Shown in pieces: positions 19,093 through 28,150 of a stretch of DNA of 64,000 bases. Position 1 is the stretch's first letter. Every line of letters starts with the position of its first letter. This DNA comes from Candidozyma auris. Its lineage: Eukaryota > Ascomycota > Pichiomycetes > Serinales > Metschnikowiaceae. The position numbers and the translations under genes are program-made. The stretch is taken from assembly GCF_003013715.1 (NCBI RefSeq), contig NC_072814.1:1364001-1428000 (forward strand), given 5' to 3'. The notes beneath the pieces were generated by a model. It saw only the letters and a program-made list of their open reading frames with translations, did no database searches and had not been told where the DNA came from.

Positions 19093-20800
19093 GCGGCCAA
19101 ATGACTTATTTGAAGATGTTTAGAGCATTTTCAAGTTGCCAGCATATCCATGATTTTGTCATCTGCTCACCTGTTGGCAGTTGTCAGAAAGGAGCTTGAA
19201 GGAGTCTTTGTCTGTCAGATGCACTGCTTGTTAATAGGACTTGAAGATGCTTACAGGATGAATTAATTTCACTGTTGAAGACGAGCATCGCAATGGCGCC
19301 CTTAAAGGGCCTGGCAAATGTATCAACATATGTACACTATAACGGGACGGATCTTTAAAGCCCGGCAACTGCCAACATTCACATGTGGTGCTAGATGGAT
19401 GTGTGTCAAGAGCTTCAAGTTTGAGGTGTGCCCTCAGCCTAGTGTTACCTTCGGTCTAGTCACATTTTGAAGCATTCAGTATTCTATCTACGGACAGATT
19501 ATGAACTGAACCTGGGACCCTAAGAATCGGGCGCAGAGCTAGGGCGAGCTCGCGTAGACGCTTGCGAAGGACGTCGTTGAAGAAGGTATGTGACACAAAG
19601 ACGTATCAAATGCACAGGGAACAGAAAGAATAGTTAGGGAACGGGGGATGAGGCAGGCAAGGAACATCTCCATCTTTGAAGACTGAAACCTTGTTGATGT
19701 TATAGGTCAACTACAAAAATTGTCGAAAGACAGGCTTCAAGCCTTGCTTAAATCTTTTTAACCCTTATTTAACTCACAATCAGTTCGAACTATTTAACCT
19801 GGTCTTTCCTTGTCCTTCTTGTGCTACTACCACCTCAATTTTCAGGCTGCACAGACTCTCGCGGTTTGCAGCCATTTTAGCAGTCATCTCTGATGAATCA
19901 CAGATTCCTCAACAAAACCACAAAGTCCCGAAAGCAAACCCCCTATTGACTTTGAACGCAACGGAATTTCTTGACTAAATCCGAGCCGACTTTCGCTGAG
20001 CAGTTTTACTGGCGCCGTGCGTGGGCGGTGGGTACGTGAGCTTGTGCGGGTGCCAAACCAAGGAGTAGCACAGTGTGCCCTGACCACCCTCATGAGAAAG
20101 CACATTTATAAGCACAGGTGCAAGAGCCAATGGGGAGCAAGAACAAGTTGAGGCTCCGAGCGGGAAATCCATTAAATTGTGGCGAAGGCGTTACAGTTGC
20201 CATGATTTCAGGCCCAAATCCGGAGTTCGGAACGAATTTCCGAGTTTTGTAGTGCTATTTTTTTTTTTCAGGCCTCCTCGCCCTGCCCTTTTCTCACCAG
20301 CCAGCGCCAGCGAGCAGCCTGGCGCCAGCGAGGATTATTTTTCGCTTGCCGGCCGCGAACCACGGAGTGGAAACGGAGCCTACGCGAGCACTCACCATCC
20401 TCATCCTGGCCCCAACAACCAAGGTGCAAACACAATACATATAGAAGCAAACAAACCCAGCTCAAAAGCGCCCTCCATCTCAAGATCGAATCTTTCACAA
20501 CATCTCAACTCAATTTCACTATCTCCAATTCTGTCCCCCTTTTCCTTTCCTTCCCTTTCCCTTCCTTGCCCTTGCTTATCTTTCTCATCTCTCGCCTGCT
20601 CAGTCTCCTGCCTGGAGCCCTCCCTCGCCCTCAATTTGGCGCCCTAGCACATTACCCAAGGCTGTCGCGTGGCTCTCGTTGCGGTGCTCGCGCTCCGCCA
20701 TATAACCCATGAATCTTCATCGATTCCACCTGGGTCCCTATATCTCCCAAACCACTAGCATCCCTCGCCCACAACCCAACCCCCTAATACATATCCTCGG
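19093..20800. other. Long upstream region of PMR1
   Basis: No gene is recognised in these 1.7 kb. They hold one exact element copy (19865-19875, reverse) and, at about 20520-20630, a long C/T-rich tract typical of a promoter or leader of an expressed yeast gene. Open frames on both strands here (for example around 20177-20647) are low complexity and have no homologue I know. Confidence 0.5.
19865..19875 (-). promoter_or_regulatory. ATGGCTGCRAA element
   Basis: Exact copy in the PMR1 upstream region. Confidence 0.65.
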
Positions 20801-23572
20801 ATGTCCCTAATATCGGAAAAGAACCCGTCGAGGGCCAACACGCCGCTGGCAAGGTTTGCTCAGCAGCTGATCAAGGACACCATCGCCGAGTTTGTCACCG
20901 ACGCCCACTTGGGCTTGTCCAATACCCAGGACATTCTCAATCGGCGCCTGATCCATGGCGATAACGAGTTGACTCACGACGAGAAGGAGCTGTTGGTGGT
21001 GAAGTTTTTCCAGGCGTTCAACGACCCGTTGATCTTGCTTTTGATCGGCTCCGCCGTCATCTCGTTCTGGATGGGCAACGTGGACGATGCCGTATCGATC
21101 TCTCTAGCCATCACCATCGTGGTCACTGTGGGTTTTGTTCAGGAGTACCGCTCGGAGAAGTCTTTGGAGGCACTCAATCGCTTGGTGCCCGCAGAGGCCA
21201 AGTTGACTCGAAACGGCAACACCTCCACCGTCTTGGCATCTCACTTGGTGCCTGGCGACTTGGTGCATTTTTCCCAGGGCGACAGAATCCCGGCTGACGT
21301 CAGGTTGACCGATGCTGTCCACTTGACCATCGATGAGTCCAACTTGACCGGTGAAAACGACCCGGTGAAGAAACTGGCCAACGTCAACAACCCGACTGAC
21401 CACACGGGGGACGTGTCCAAAGACCTCCCGGTGACAGAGCGCTCGTCCATCGCTTTCATGGGCACATTGGTGCGCGACGGCCACGGTTCTGGCATTGTAG
21501 TGGCCACGGGTGGGCAGACGGAGTTTGGGACGGTGTTTGAGATGATGTCTGAGATTGAAAAACCCAAAACTCCGCTACAACAGGCCATGGATAGGCTCGG
21601 TAAGGATTTGTCGGTGTTCAGTTTTGGTGTTATCGGTACCATTTGCTTGTTGGGCATCATCCAGGGCCGCGAGTGGCTCGATATGTTTCAAATCTCTGTC
21701 TCTTTGGCCGTGGCTGCCATTCCTGAGGGTTTACCCATCATTGTCACTGTTACACTAGCCTTGGGTGTGTTGCGTATGGCCAAGAGAAAGGCAATCGTGC
21801 GTCGATTGCCCAGTGTTGAGACCTTGGGCAGTGTCAACGTCATTTGCTCCGATAAGACTGGTACCTTGACCCAGAACCACATGACCGTCACGAAAATATG
21901 GTCTTTCGACTTCCAGGGCTCCTTCAACAGTCCTTTTTTGGTAGTGGAGAAGTTGGACGACAGTGCTCTTCATGAGAAGTTGACGCCGAACATTAGAAAA
22001 GTGCTAGAAATTGGCAATGTGTGTAACAATGCCCGCTACTCTCACGAAAGTGACAAGTACGTCGGAAACCCCTCCGATATCGCCCTACTAGAGACGTTGC
22101 CCCATTTCAGTTTGGAAGATGTTAGGGGAACAAAGCAGAGGATCAATGAGATCCCTTTTTCTTCTGACAGAAAATTCATGGCAGTTTGTGCTCATAGTGG
22201 GGACGCCAGCAGGTGTGAAACCTACGTCAAGGGCGCCAATGAGGCTATACTCAAACTTTCTGACAAGTACCTCGATGAGCAGGGAAACACAAAACCGCTT
22301 ACAGAAGCATTGAAAAATCACATTCATGAAAGAGCCGTTGCCCTATCATCTGAGGGACTTCGAGTGTTAGCTTTTGCTAAAAAGTCCTCCAAGTTGACTC
22401 ACGATAAAGACCACACCATCCTGTCTGATTTGACTTTCTGCGGGTTGGTAGGTATGAAGGATCCTCCCAGACCAAACGTGGCCAGGTCAATAGCTCAATT
22501 GATGAAGGGTGGTGTCCACGTCATCATGATCACCGGTGACTCGCCTAGCACGGCTACTAATATTGCCAGGCAGATTGGTATTCCCATCTCCGGCAAAGAC
22601 TCGATCTTGACCGGTGATCAGTTGGATCGCTTGTCTGAAGAAAGCTTAAGTCATGCAATCCACAATGTTTCCGTCTTTGCAAGAACAACGCCTGAGCACA
22701 AGGTTACAATTGTGAAAGCTTTGCAAAGAAGAGGAGATGTTGTGGCAATGACTGGTGATGGTGTGAATGATGCTCCAGCTTTGAAACTTGCTGACATAGG
22801 TATTGCAATGGGTAAGAACGGTACTGATGTGGCTAAGGAAGCCGCCGATATGGTGCTTACCGATGATGACTTCTCCACCATTTTAAACGCTATAGAAGAG
22901 GGCAAAGGCATTTTTTACAACATCCAAAATTTCATAACCTTCCAGTTGTCCACCTCCATTGCAGCATTGACATTAATCGCGTTGGCCACATTCTTTGGGC
23001 TTCCAAACCCCTTGAACGCTATGCAAATTTTGTGGATCAATATTCTAATGGACGGCCCACCAGCACAGTCTTTGGGAGTTGAGCCTGTGGACCATGAAGT
23101 GATGAACAAGCCACCAAGAAAGAGAAATGAGAATATCTTGACGCAACAGGTGATCAAAAGAGTATTGCAAAGCGCTGCCATGATCATCCTTGGTACAATG
23201 TACATATTCATCAAAGAGATGAGAGATGGCCAAGTCACAGCCAGAGACACTACAATGACATTCACCTGTTTTGTGCTATATGATATGTTCAATGCGTTAT
23301 CATGTCGCCACTACACGAGATCCATATTCGAACTCGGATTTGACAACAACATGTTCAACCTTTCGGTTATCGGTTCACTTTTGGGCCAGATGTGTGCTAT
23401 ATACGTTCCTTTCTTCCAAGCTGTGTTCCAGACTGAAGCCTTGTCATTCACAGACTTAGTGCACTTGGTCTTCTTAACCAGTACTGTGTTCATTGCAGAT
23501 GAGATCAGAAAATACTTGTTGAGAAGAAGAAACCAAATGATCAATGGCTACAGTTACACGTACGCAGTCTAA
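20801..23572 (+). CDS. PMR1: Pmr1 Golgi Ca2+/Mn2+ P-type ATPase
   Basis: This P2A-type ATPase pumps Ca2+ and Mn2+ into the Golgi, where they are needed for glycosyltransferases and secretion. Every signature is present: the actuator motif [16 protein letters not shown] in the ion-binding helix, the phosphorylated Asp351 in [16 protein letters not shown] in the nucleotide-binding domain, MITGD, the hinge [10 protein letters not shown], and [20 protein letters not shown] in M6. There are about ten membrane spans, and 923 residues is near the usual 950. The early part of the gene uses GC-rich codons more than the 3' part, a mild shift in composition along the gene. Confidence 0.96.
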   Translation: MSLISEKNPSRANTPLARFAQQLIKDTIAEFVTDAHLGLSNTQDILNRRLIHGDNELTHDEKELLVVKFFQAFNDPLILLLIGSAVISFWMGNVDDAVSISLAITIVVTVGFVQEYRSEKSLEALNRLVPAEAKLTRNGNTSTVLASHLVPGDLVHFSQGDRIPADVRLTDAVHLTIDESNLTGENDPVKKLANVNNPTDHTGDVSKDLPVTERSSIAFMGTLVRDGHGSGIVVATGGQTEFGTVFEMMSEIEKPKTPLQQAMDRLGKDLSVFSFGVIGTICLLGIIQGREWLDMFQISVSLAVAAIPEGLPIIVTVTLALGVLRMAKRKAIVRRLPSVETLGSVNVICSDKTGTLTQNHMTVTKIWSFDFQGSFNSPFLVVEKLDDSALHEKLTPNIRKVLEIGNVCNNARYSHESDKYVGNPSDIALLETLPHFSLEDVRGTKQRINEIPFSSDRKFMAVCAHSGDASRCETYVKGANEAILKLSDKYLDEQGNTKPLTEALKNHIHERAVALSSEGLRVLAFAKKSSKLTHDKDHTILSDLTFCGLVGMKDPPRPNVARSIAQLMKGGVHVIMITGDSPSTATNIARQIGIPISGKDSILTGDQLDRLSEESLSHAIHNVSVFARTTPEHKVTIVKALQRRGDVVAMTGDGVNDAPALKLADIGIAMGKNGTDVAKEAADMVLTDDDFSTILNAIEEGKGIFYNIQNFITFQLSTSIAALTLIALATFFGLPNPLNAMQILWINILMDGPPAQSLGVEPVDHEVMNKPPRKRNENILTQQVIKRVLQSAAMIILGTMYIFIKEMRDGQVTARDTTMTFTCFVLYDMFNALSCRHYTRSIFELGFDNNMFNLSVIGSLLGQMCAIYVPFFQAVFQTEALSFTDLVHLVFLTSTVFIADEIRKYLLRRRNQMINGYSYTYAV

Positions 23573-23638
23573 TAGCCCACTTCATGTTGAACAGCCCCGT
23601 CAAGGCTAGTTACGTATATATTATTTAGAGATTTCTGT

Positions 23639-24445
23639 CTAGAAATCGACAATATCATCAAGACTAACAACGCCATTGGCTTCTGGGTCCTCAAGCTTGC
23701 GATAAAGCGTGATGGCCACCTGTTCTGTAGAAACTGGAGGCCGTATGAGCTCGTTGAACACGGGGATCTTATCTCCCAAAACCCCCTCTTTCACTGAGTA
23801 CCCCAAACTCAAAAACTTGCTGAAAAGCTTCCGTTTCTCCACAAGAGGGGCACTCTCGTCGTACATAATGCCCGGACGCAAAAAGATGGACCGAAGGCCT
23901 GGTTTACAGGAAAGCTCAAACTCTGCTTCTCTTTTGGTTGTTAAGTAGCCCTCGGGCACAATCGGAGGCTTCATTTCAGCAGATATGTAGACGTAAGAAG
24001 GATTCTCCACTTCTTTCAGGTTCTCAATGTAAGTGTCTGCCAACATCACGGCAGTGTCCCTTTGAATTGCCTCGTATGTCAGATTGTGGTTCTTGGTCAA
24101 AGGGTTGGGGCCCTTCAACATGGAAGCAAGCCTCAGGAAGTCATTCAAGAAGCTAAAGTTGGAGTTGATCGCCTTCTTGTAGTCCAGGTTCTCAAAAAGA
24201 ATCCCCACGGAGTGAACTACCGCATTCTTATTTGCAACGTGCTCTTTGTAAGTGTCTGGGTTAAAAAGATCAGCAGCCTGCCAATTGACGCTGGAGATCC
24301 ACTGGGGATCTGAGTGGCTAGTAGGTTTGGGCGGGTTCCCAGATCTAGAGAGAGACGTCACTGACCACCCCATTCGAACACCCACTTCACAGATTTTCCT
24401 CCCAAGAAAGCCATTGCCTCCAAACACAGCAATTGACTGAGACAT
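23639..24445 (-). CDS. COQ11: Coq11-like NAD(P)-binding protein of the CoQ synthome
   Basis: This is an extended short-chain dehydrogenase-like protein orthologous to S. cerevisiae Coq11 (YLR290C), a component associated with the mitochondrial coenzyme Q biosynthetic complex. The Rossmann loop is GGNGFLGRK (residues 9-17), followed by SLSRSG at the end of the second strand, HSVGILFE, YVYISAE and FLRPGIMYDE. The 268-residue length matches. The ATG at 24445 was chosen because it directly precedes the first Rossmann strand; the frame is open further upstream but without an ATG. It is convergent with PMR1, 66 bp away. Confidence 0.88.
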   Translation of the reverse strand: MSQSIAVFGGNGFLGRKICEVGVRMGWSVTSLSRSGNPPKPTSHSDPQWISSVNWQAADLFNPDTYKEHVANKNAVVHSVGILFENLDYKKAINSNFSFLNDFLRLASMLKGPNPLTKNHNLTYEAIQRDTAVMLADTYIENLKEVENPSYVYISAEMKPPIVPEGYLTTKREAEFELSCKPGLRSIFLRPGIMYDESAPLVEKRKLFSKFLSLGYSVKEGVLGDKIPVFNELIRPPVSTEQVAITLYRKLEDPEANGVVSLDDIVDF

Positions 24446-25005
24446 GGTGATGAATTGAAAAGTAGCCAAAAGTGGCCTTAGAATTATGGGATCTTGCGGT
24501 ATCTAGTCGGAGCGTCATGTGCACTACTGGGTTCGTCTATAATTTGCAGCCGAATCTCTTCAACGCAAAAATTAAAGATTGCTGATAGAAAATTCGGTCA
24601 TAAAGCTTCTCTTTGTGTACTTTGCTGTGTTTGCCACCAAACATACGAGCAGATTGCTGTGGCACCTGAGTATATTGTTTTTGGGCGCACTCTTTAGTTT
24701 TGTGTGTTTGCAGCCATTCCAATCAGAAAATGTCAAAATGATAGAGAAAGGACGTGAAGTATTAAGAAATAAAATAAAACACTTGGCCTCATGAATTTAC
24801 AGTACTCAAAGTATACAATGATTTCAATCACATTTACAATATACTCTTTTCATCTGCAATCTATCACTGGAGATCATACGACAATCGAATAGTACAAGTA
24901 AAAAATGCAGCAATATAAAAAGAGCGCGACTTTTTGGAGCCTGGAAAATGTACTTCGAGAAGCACAAGTTCAAATGTCATTACGTTTTCATCAGCAAAAT
25001 GCCAA
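24446..25005. other. COQ11 promoter region
   Basis: This region between the COQ11 start and the 3' end of the next reverse-strand gene holds an exact element copy at 24707-24717 and a two-mismatch copy at 24543-24553. No gene is seen. Confidence 0.5.
24707..24717 (-). promoter_or_regulatory. ATGGCTGCRAA element
   Basis: Exact copy 262 bp upstream of COQ11. Confidence 0.65.
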
Positions 25006-25755
25006 TTACCTAAAAACAAGCCATTCGCAACCAAACACTCCAATGGTGATGGCAACGGCACGTAGGTAGTACCACAATGAACCTGGACTGTTGGTGGAAT
25101 AAAGGACCCAAATGTAGTGCAAAGCTGCTAGTCCTGCAACGCCAGCCAAATGGTAGATTGTCTTCACTGACACCGGTTGCACGGGTCCATTGGGCACGGT
25201 CAGATGCAGCAAGAAAGCACTCACCAAGCAAAGAAGGGCAAACACGGGGTAGGTCAAGGGGTGCTGGGCGATACTCGAAAACTTGACCGTAGCAAATACT
25301 GCCAATGCGTATGTGCAATAGGTGACTAACCACAGAAAACGTGGGCAGTATTTTCCAAGTAAGAAGTTTGCGTTGGGGAAAGCATAAGTACCGCCCACGG
25401 TACTCAAGAACAGAGTTACTTCATGAAGGCTTTTGGAGCCTGTTGCTAGAGATGCGGCCTCGAGAATGGCTCTTATCCCACACAATACTAGACCGCAGTT
25501 CATCACCTGCTTGAAACCATATGGCTCATCTAGACGACAGGTGGCAGCCACGTAGAATAGCAACCATGCCATCACGGAACCAGCGTTCGAGATATCATCT
25601 GGCTTGTACAATTCCTGAAGGAATGGCAGAATGCACTCTACTAATGAAAGCACCAGGCAGAAGGCGAGAAACACCACGAGAAAAACCCTGTGGTTGGTGT
25701 AAACCACGGGCTCACTTCTCAAAAGTGGCGAGTCCGAGGGCTTTTCCTTAATCAT
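25006..25755 (-). CDS. Uncharacterised multi-span membrane protein
   Basis: The 249-residue product has about seven hydrophobic spans (roughly residues 23-46, 60-73, 84-105, 112-125, 139-156, 162-186 and 196-246, the last probably two). A short polar N-terminus carries Lys, Ser and Asp. There is no signal peptide, catalytic motif or family pattern that I recognise. The start ATG at 25755 follows a short leader. It sits downstream of, and in the same direction as, the heat-shock-type gene, with 180 bp between them. A transporter or an organelle membrane protein are both possible. Coding status is supported by length and by regular spacing of hydrophobic segments. Confidence 0.7.
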   Translation of the reverse strand: MIKEKPSDSPLLRSEPVVYTNHRVFLVVFLAFCLVLSLVECILPFLQELYKPDDISNAGSVMAWLLFYVAATCRLDEPYGFKQVMNCGLVLCGIRAILEAASLATGSKSLHEVTLFLSTVGGTYAFPNANFLLGKYCPRFLWLVTYCTYALAVFATVKFSSIAQHPLTYPVFALLCLVSAFLLHLTVPNGPVQPVSVKTIYHLAGVAGLAALHYIWVLYSTNSPGSLWYYLRAVAITIGVFGCEWLVFR

Positions 25756-25935
25756 ACCTCAGATTGAAAGTCTTTTGGGAGTTTCAGGGACCGTGGTGAA
25801 AAACCTTTGTACTGCAGAGGGTTGGGTGGATGTTTACGAGATTTACGAGTCGAGGTGAAATTCCCAATTAATCTCTTCTACATTTAAGTATTTCATGACA
25901 TCATGACATTTAAAATTACTCTATAAATGCATTGA

Positions 25936-27201
25936 TTAGTTTCCAAACTTCTTTCTGAACATAACAAACTCCTCATCTTCGACTTCTTCCAAAGAAGGAT
26001 GCCTGTGAAGCTTTTCAGCACCACCCGGGAGATCATCACCGCTCCTCTTCAAAGATGATCTGGAGGAGTCAGGCGTAGAGGCGTCAGACTGAATTGACTC
26101 CGTATCAGATTCAGGCTCGCTCTCACTAACAATGGCTGCTTCATTGTCTTCAACCTTTTGAGAAGCAGGTTCTTGATTGGTCTCCTTTGGCTGCTCCGGT
26201 CTTTGATCGTAAATCTTGACAGGCACACTTTGCTTCACTGGCTCTGATTCATCTTTCTGGTGAGTTTGTTGCGTTTGCTTTTGTGACATCTGTGGCATCT
26301 GGGAGTCAACAAACTTGAACGGGAAAGCACCACCAAAGAGGGCCTGAAGGAACTCCTGCTGCTTCTGCAAGTTCTCTCTAGCAACTCTTTCTTCTTCTTC
26401 CTTCTGCTTTCTAGCTAAGTCTGCTTGCTTCTTGGCTCTCACGGCAGCGAGCCTTTTGGCCTTTTCTTCAGCAACTCTTCTCGCCTTCTCCTCGGCTGCT
26501 TTCTGTTCAGCGAGCTTTTTAGCAGCTTCAGCTTCTCTCTTGGCCTTTTCTTCCGCCTCCTTTCTTGCTCTTTCAGCTTCTTGTCTGGCTCTTTCTTCAG
26601 CTTCCTTTCTAGCAGCCTCTATTCTGGCAGCCTCAGCCTCAGCCCTGGCAGCTTCCGCTCTGGCTTCAGCTTTGTCTCTTCTTCTGTCCTTACTATGTCT
26701 ATGCTTTCTTTCTCTGTGTTCGCAGTGGCAGGAAGCAGGAGGTAACGACTGGACACTAGGAACACCAAGCATACCCGCAAGCAAAGAGTTAATGTAATCG
26801 TCAGCACAATACTTGATCTTTTTGGGAATATTCAACACCAACACATTGTCCTCTTCAAAGTACTCCCAGTCGATGTCACGAACCTCAATGTCGTTCAAGT
26901 TGAACTGGAACACCTTACGGAAGTCGTCGCGTCTCGATTCAATGACCAAGTTGATCAAATTGCTGTTACCATAAGCAGCATTGCGCAACACCTTGACTTC
27001 GTACGAGTTGAAGTTGCCGTACTTCTTGAAGATCTGGATCTGGTATTTGTCTTCGGTTTCCACCTTCTTGACAATCTTGGGTCTTGAGGCTTCGTACTGC
27101 TGCTGCAAGAGCTGCTGAGCCTGCTGGTACTGGTTCACTGAGTCCAAAGTATGGAACAAAGTGTTGAAGTCATACAAGGGGGATCTGGTGACTGTGAACA
27201 T
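25936..27201 (-). CDS. Hsp20-like protein with long Ala/Glu/Lys/Arg helix
   Basis: From the ATG at 27201 the product is 421 residues. An alpha-crystallin-like domain spans about residues 48-130 (YQIQIFKKYGNFNSYEVKV to VLVLNIPKKI). Next comes a Cys/His/Arg patch (CHCEHRERKHRH). A charged helix of over 100 residues, about 165-275, is made almost only of Ala, Glu, Lys and Arg; it could be a single alpha-helix or a coiled coil. The C-terminus is acidic and Ser-rich and ends EFVMFRKKFGN. Three heat-shock elements upstream support a stress-chaperone role. An in-frame ATG at 27360 exists but would place the HSEs within coding sequence, so I prefer 27201. I cannot name a specific orthologue. Confidence 0.8.
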   Translation of the reverse strand: MFTVTRSPLYDFNTLFHTLDSVNQYQQAQQLLQQQYEASRPKIVKKVETEDKYQIQIFKKYGNFNSYEVKVLRNAAYGNSNLINLVIESRRDDFRKVFQFNLNDIEVRDIDWEYFEEDNVLVLNIPKKIKYCADDYINSLLAGMLGVPSVQSLPPASCHCEHRERKHRHSKDRRRDKAEARAEAARAEAEAARIEAARKEAEERARQEAERARKEAEEKAKREAEAAKKLAEQKAAEEKARRVAEEKAKRLAAVRAKKQADLARKQKEEEERVARENLQKQQEFLQALFGGAFPFKFVDSQMPQMSQKQTQQTHQKDESEPVKQSVPVKIYDQRPEQPKETNQEPASQKVEDNEAAIVSESEPESDTESIQSDASTPDSSRSSLKRSGDDLPGGAEKLHRHPSLEEVEDEEFVMFRKKFGN

Positions 27202-27296
27202 TGATGAAATATTGATTGACTGTTGTGTGGGTTGATTTGGAATAGTTAAGATTTCAGTGGGAAATACCACAACCTTTATAGTCGCCACTAATTGTG

Positions 27297-27314
27297 GAAG
27301 GTTCCAGAAATTTT
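27297..27314. promoter_or_regulatory. Heat-shock element
   Basis: Alternating units GAA-nn-TTC-nn-GAA-nn-TTT lie about 100 bp before the start of the Hsp20-like gene. The first three units are perfect and the fourth has one mismatch. This is the Hsf1-type arrangement. Confidence 0.75.
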
Positions 27315-27322
27315 GCAGCCAT
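27312..27322 (-). promoter_or_regulatory. ATGGCTGCRAA element
   Basis: Exact copy 110 bp before the Hsp20-like gene, embedded between two heat-shock elements. Confidence 0.7.
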
Positions 27323-27331
27323 TCGAATATG

Positions 27332-27344
27332 GAAGCTTCTCGAA
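27332..27344. promoter_or_regulatory. Heat-shock element
   Basis: Three perfect alternating units, GAA-GC-TTC-TC-GAA. An exact ATGGCTGCRAA copy lies between this HSE and the previous one. Confidence 0.75.
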
Positions 27345-27381
27345 TAATGCTGCGGGTCATCCCACTGTGCAGGCTTCACCA

Positions 27382-27394
27382 GAATCTTCTAGAA
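27382..27394. promoter_or_regulatory. Heat-shock element
   Basis: Three perfect alternating units, GAA-TC-TTC-TA-GAA, about 185 bp before the gene. This is the third HSE in a 100-bp cluster. Confidence 0.75.
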
Positions 27395-27579
27395 GGTCCA
27401 TGGTCCAGGTGCAAAAAATAGAAAACACACAAGGACATTTGGATCATGATTACCGAATTCGGGAAATCTAAATGCATCCCTCTGTGTGGTCCCACACTCG
27501 TCACAGTGAGCCGGGAAGGAGACTACGATTGTGGGGTTAATGAGAGTAGCTAGGGATCTGACCTGTCCAATTCCGCAAC

Positions 27580-27630
<51 letters not shown>

Positions 27631-27945
27631 AAGACAACCATGATACGACGAGGAATCGTTGTGTGACCTGAACTTCGACCAACTAGTACTTTGAAAGTCC
27701 TAAATTTATTCTCCAAGGGCATTTAAGCCTTGGGAATACGTCGAGATGTCCAACTCACTTGGAGAGGAAGTCGTTATTTCATTTTTTTGACATTTAGTGA
27801 AGCCGGAATGGGCCAGCAATAGTTAAGGAAAGAATCAAATATGAGACTATTACATTTTGCGTTGAGTATTATTTACGTACATGTAAATTGAACATTTTGG
27901 TCTATTATATATATACATGCGCACTTTCCTTCACAACACGAAATC
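27395..27945. other. Distal HSP promoter and tRNA upstream region
   Basis: This contains an unbroken run of 45 T (27582-27626) and otherwise AT-rich sequence without ORFs. A TATATATATA-type stretch at about 27905-27916 lies just 5' of the tRNA pair. Confidence 0.5.
27582..27626 (+). repeat. 45-bp poly(T) tract
   Basis: A homopolymer of 45 T, or poly(A) on the other strand, far longer than any other run in the window. It may be a nucleosome-excluding tract. Its exact length is probably polymorphic or uncertain from sequencing. Confidence 0.9.
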
Positions 27946-28029
27946 CTCCCGGTGGCCAAGCTGGCTAAGGCGCGAGACTGTAATGTGATTGTAATCTTGA
28001 GATCGGGTGTTCGACTCACCCCCGGGAGA
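27946..28029 (+). tRNA. tRNA-Tyr (GTA) with a 10-nt intron
   Basis: The acceptor stem CTCCCGG pairs with CCGGGAG (28022-28028), with discriminator A at 28029. The A box region TGGCCAAGCTGG and B box GTTCGACTC are present. The anticodon arm CGAGA-CTGTAAA-TCTTG forms after removal of 27984-27993, placing the intron one base 3' of the anticodon as in other tRNA-Tyr genes. A TTTT terminator follows at 28030-28033. Confidence 0.93.
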
Positions 28030-28038
28030 TTTTCCTTT

Positions 28039-28111
28039 GCCTTTATGGCCAAGTTGGTAAGGCACCTCACTAGTAATGAGGAGATCGTCAGTTCGAATCT
28101 GGCTGAAGGCA
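28039..28111 (+). tRNA. tRNA-Thr (AGT)
   Basis: The gene is 73 nt. Acceptor GCCTTTA pairs with TGAAGGC (one G-U pair), discriminator A. The anticodon loop is CTAGTAA with anticodon AGT. B box GTTCGAATC is perfect. A run of seven T follows at 28113-28119. It lies nine bases after tRNA-Tyr in the same direction; each has its own terminator. Confidence 0.94.
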
Positions 28112-28150
28112 ATTTTTTTATATTTCTGACTAACCATAAATCCTAATTAA

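Noticed and set aside
20177..20647. 156-codon frame upstream of PMR1
   Set aside because: Low-complexity Ser/Pro/Leu translation of a C/T-rich tract; interpreted as promoter or leader.
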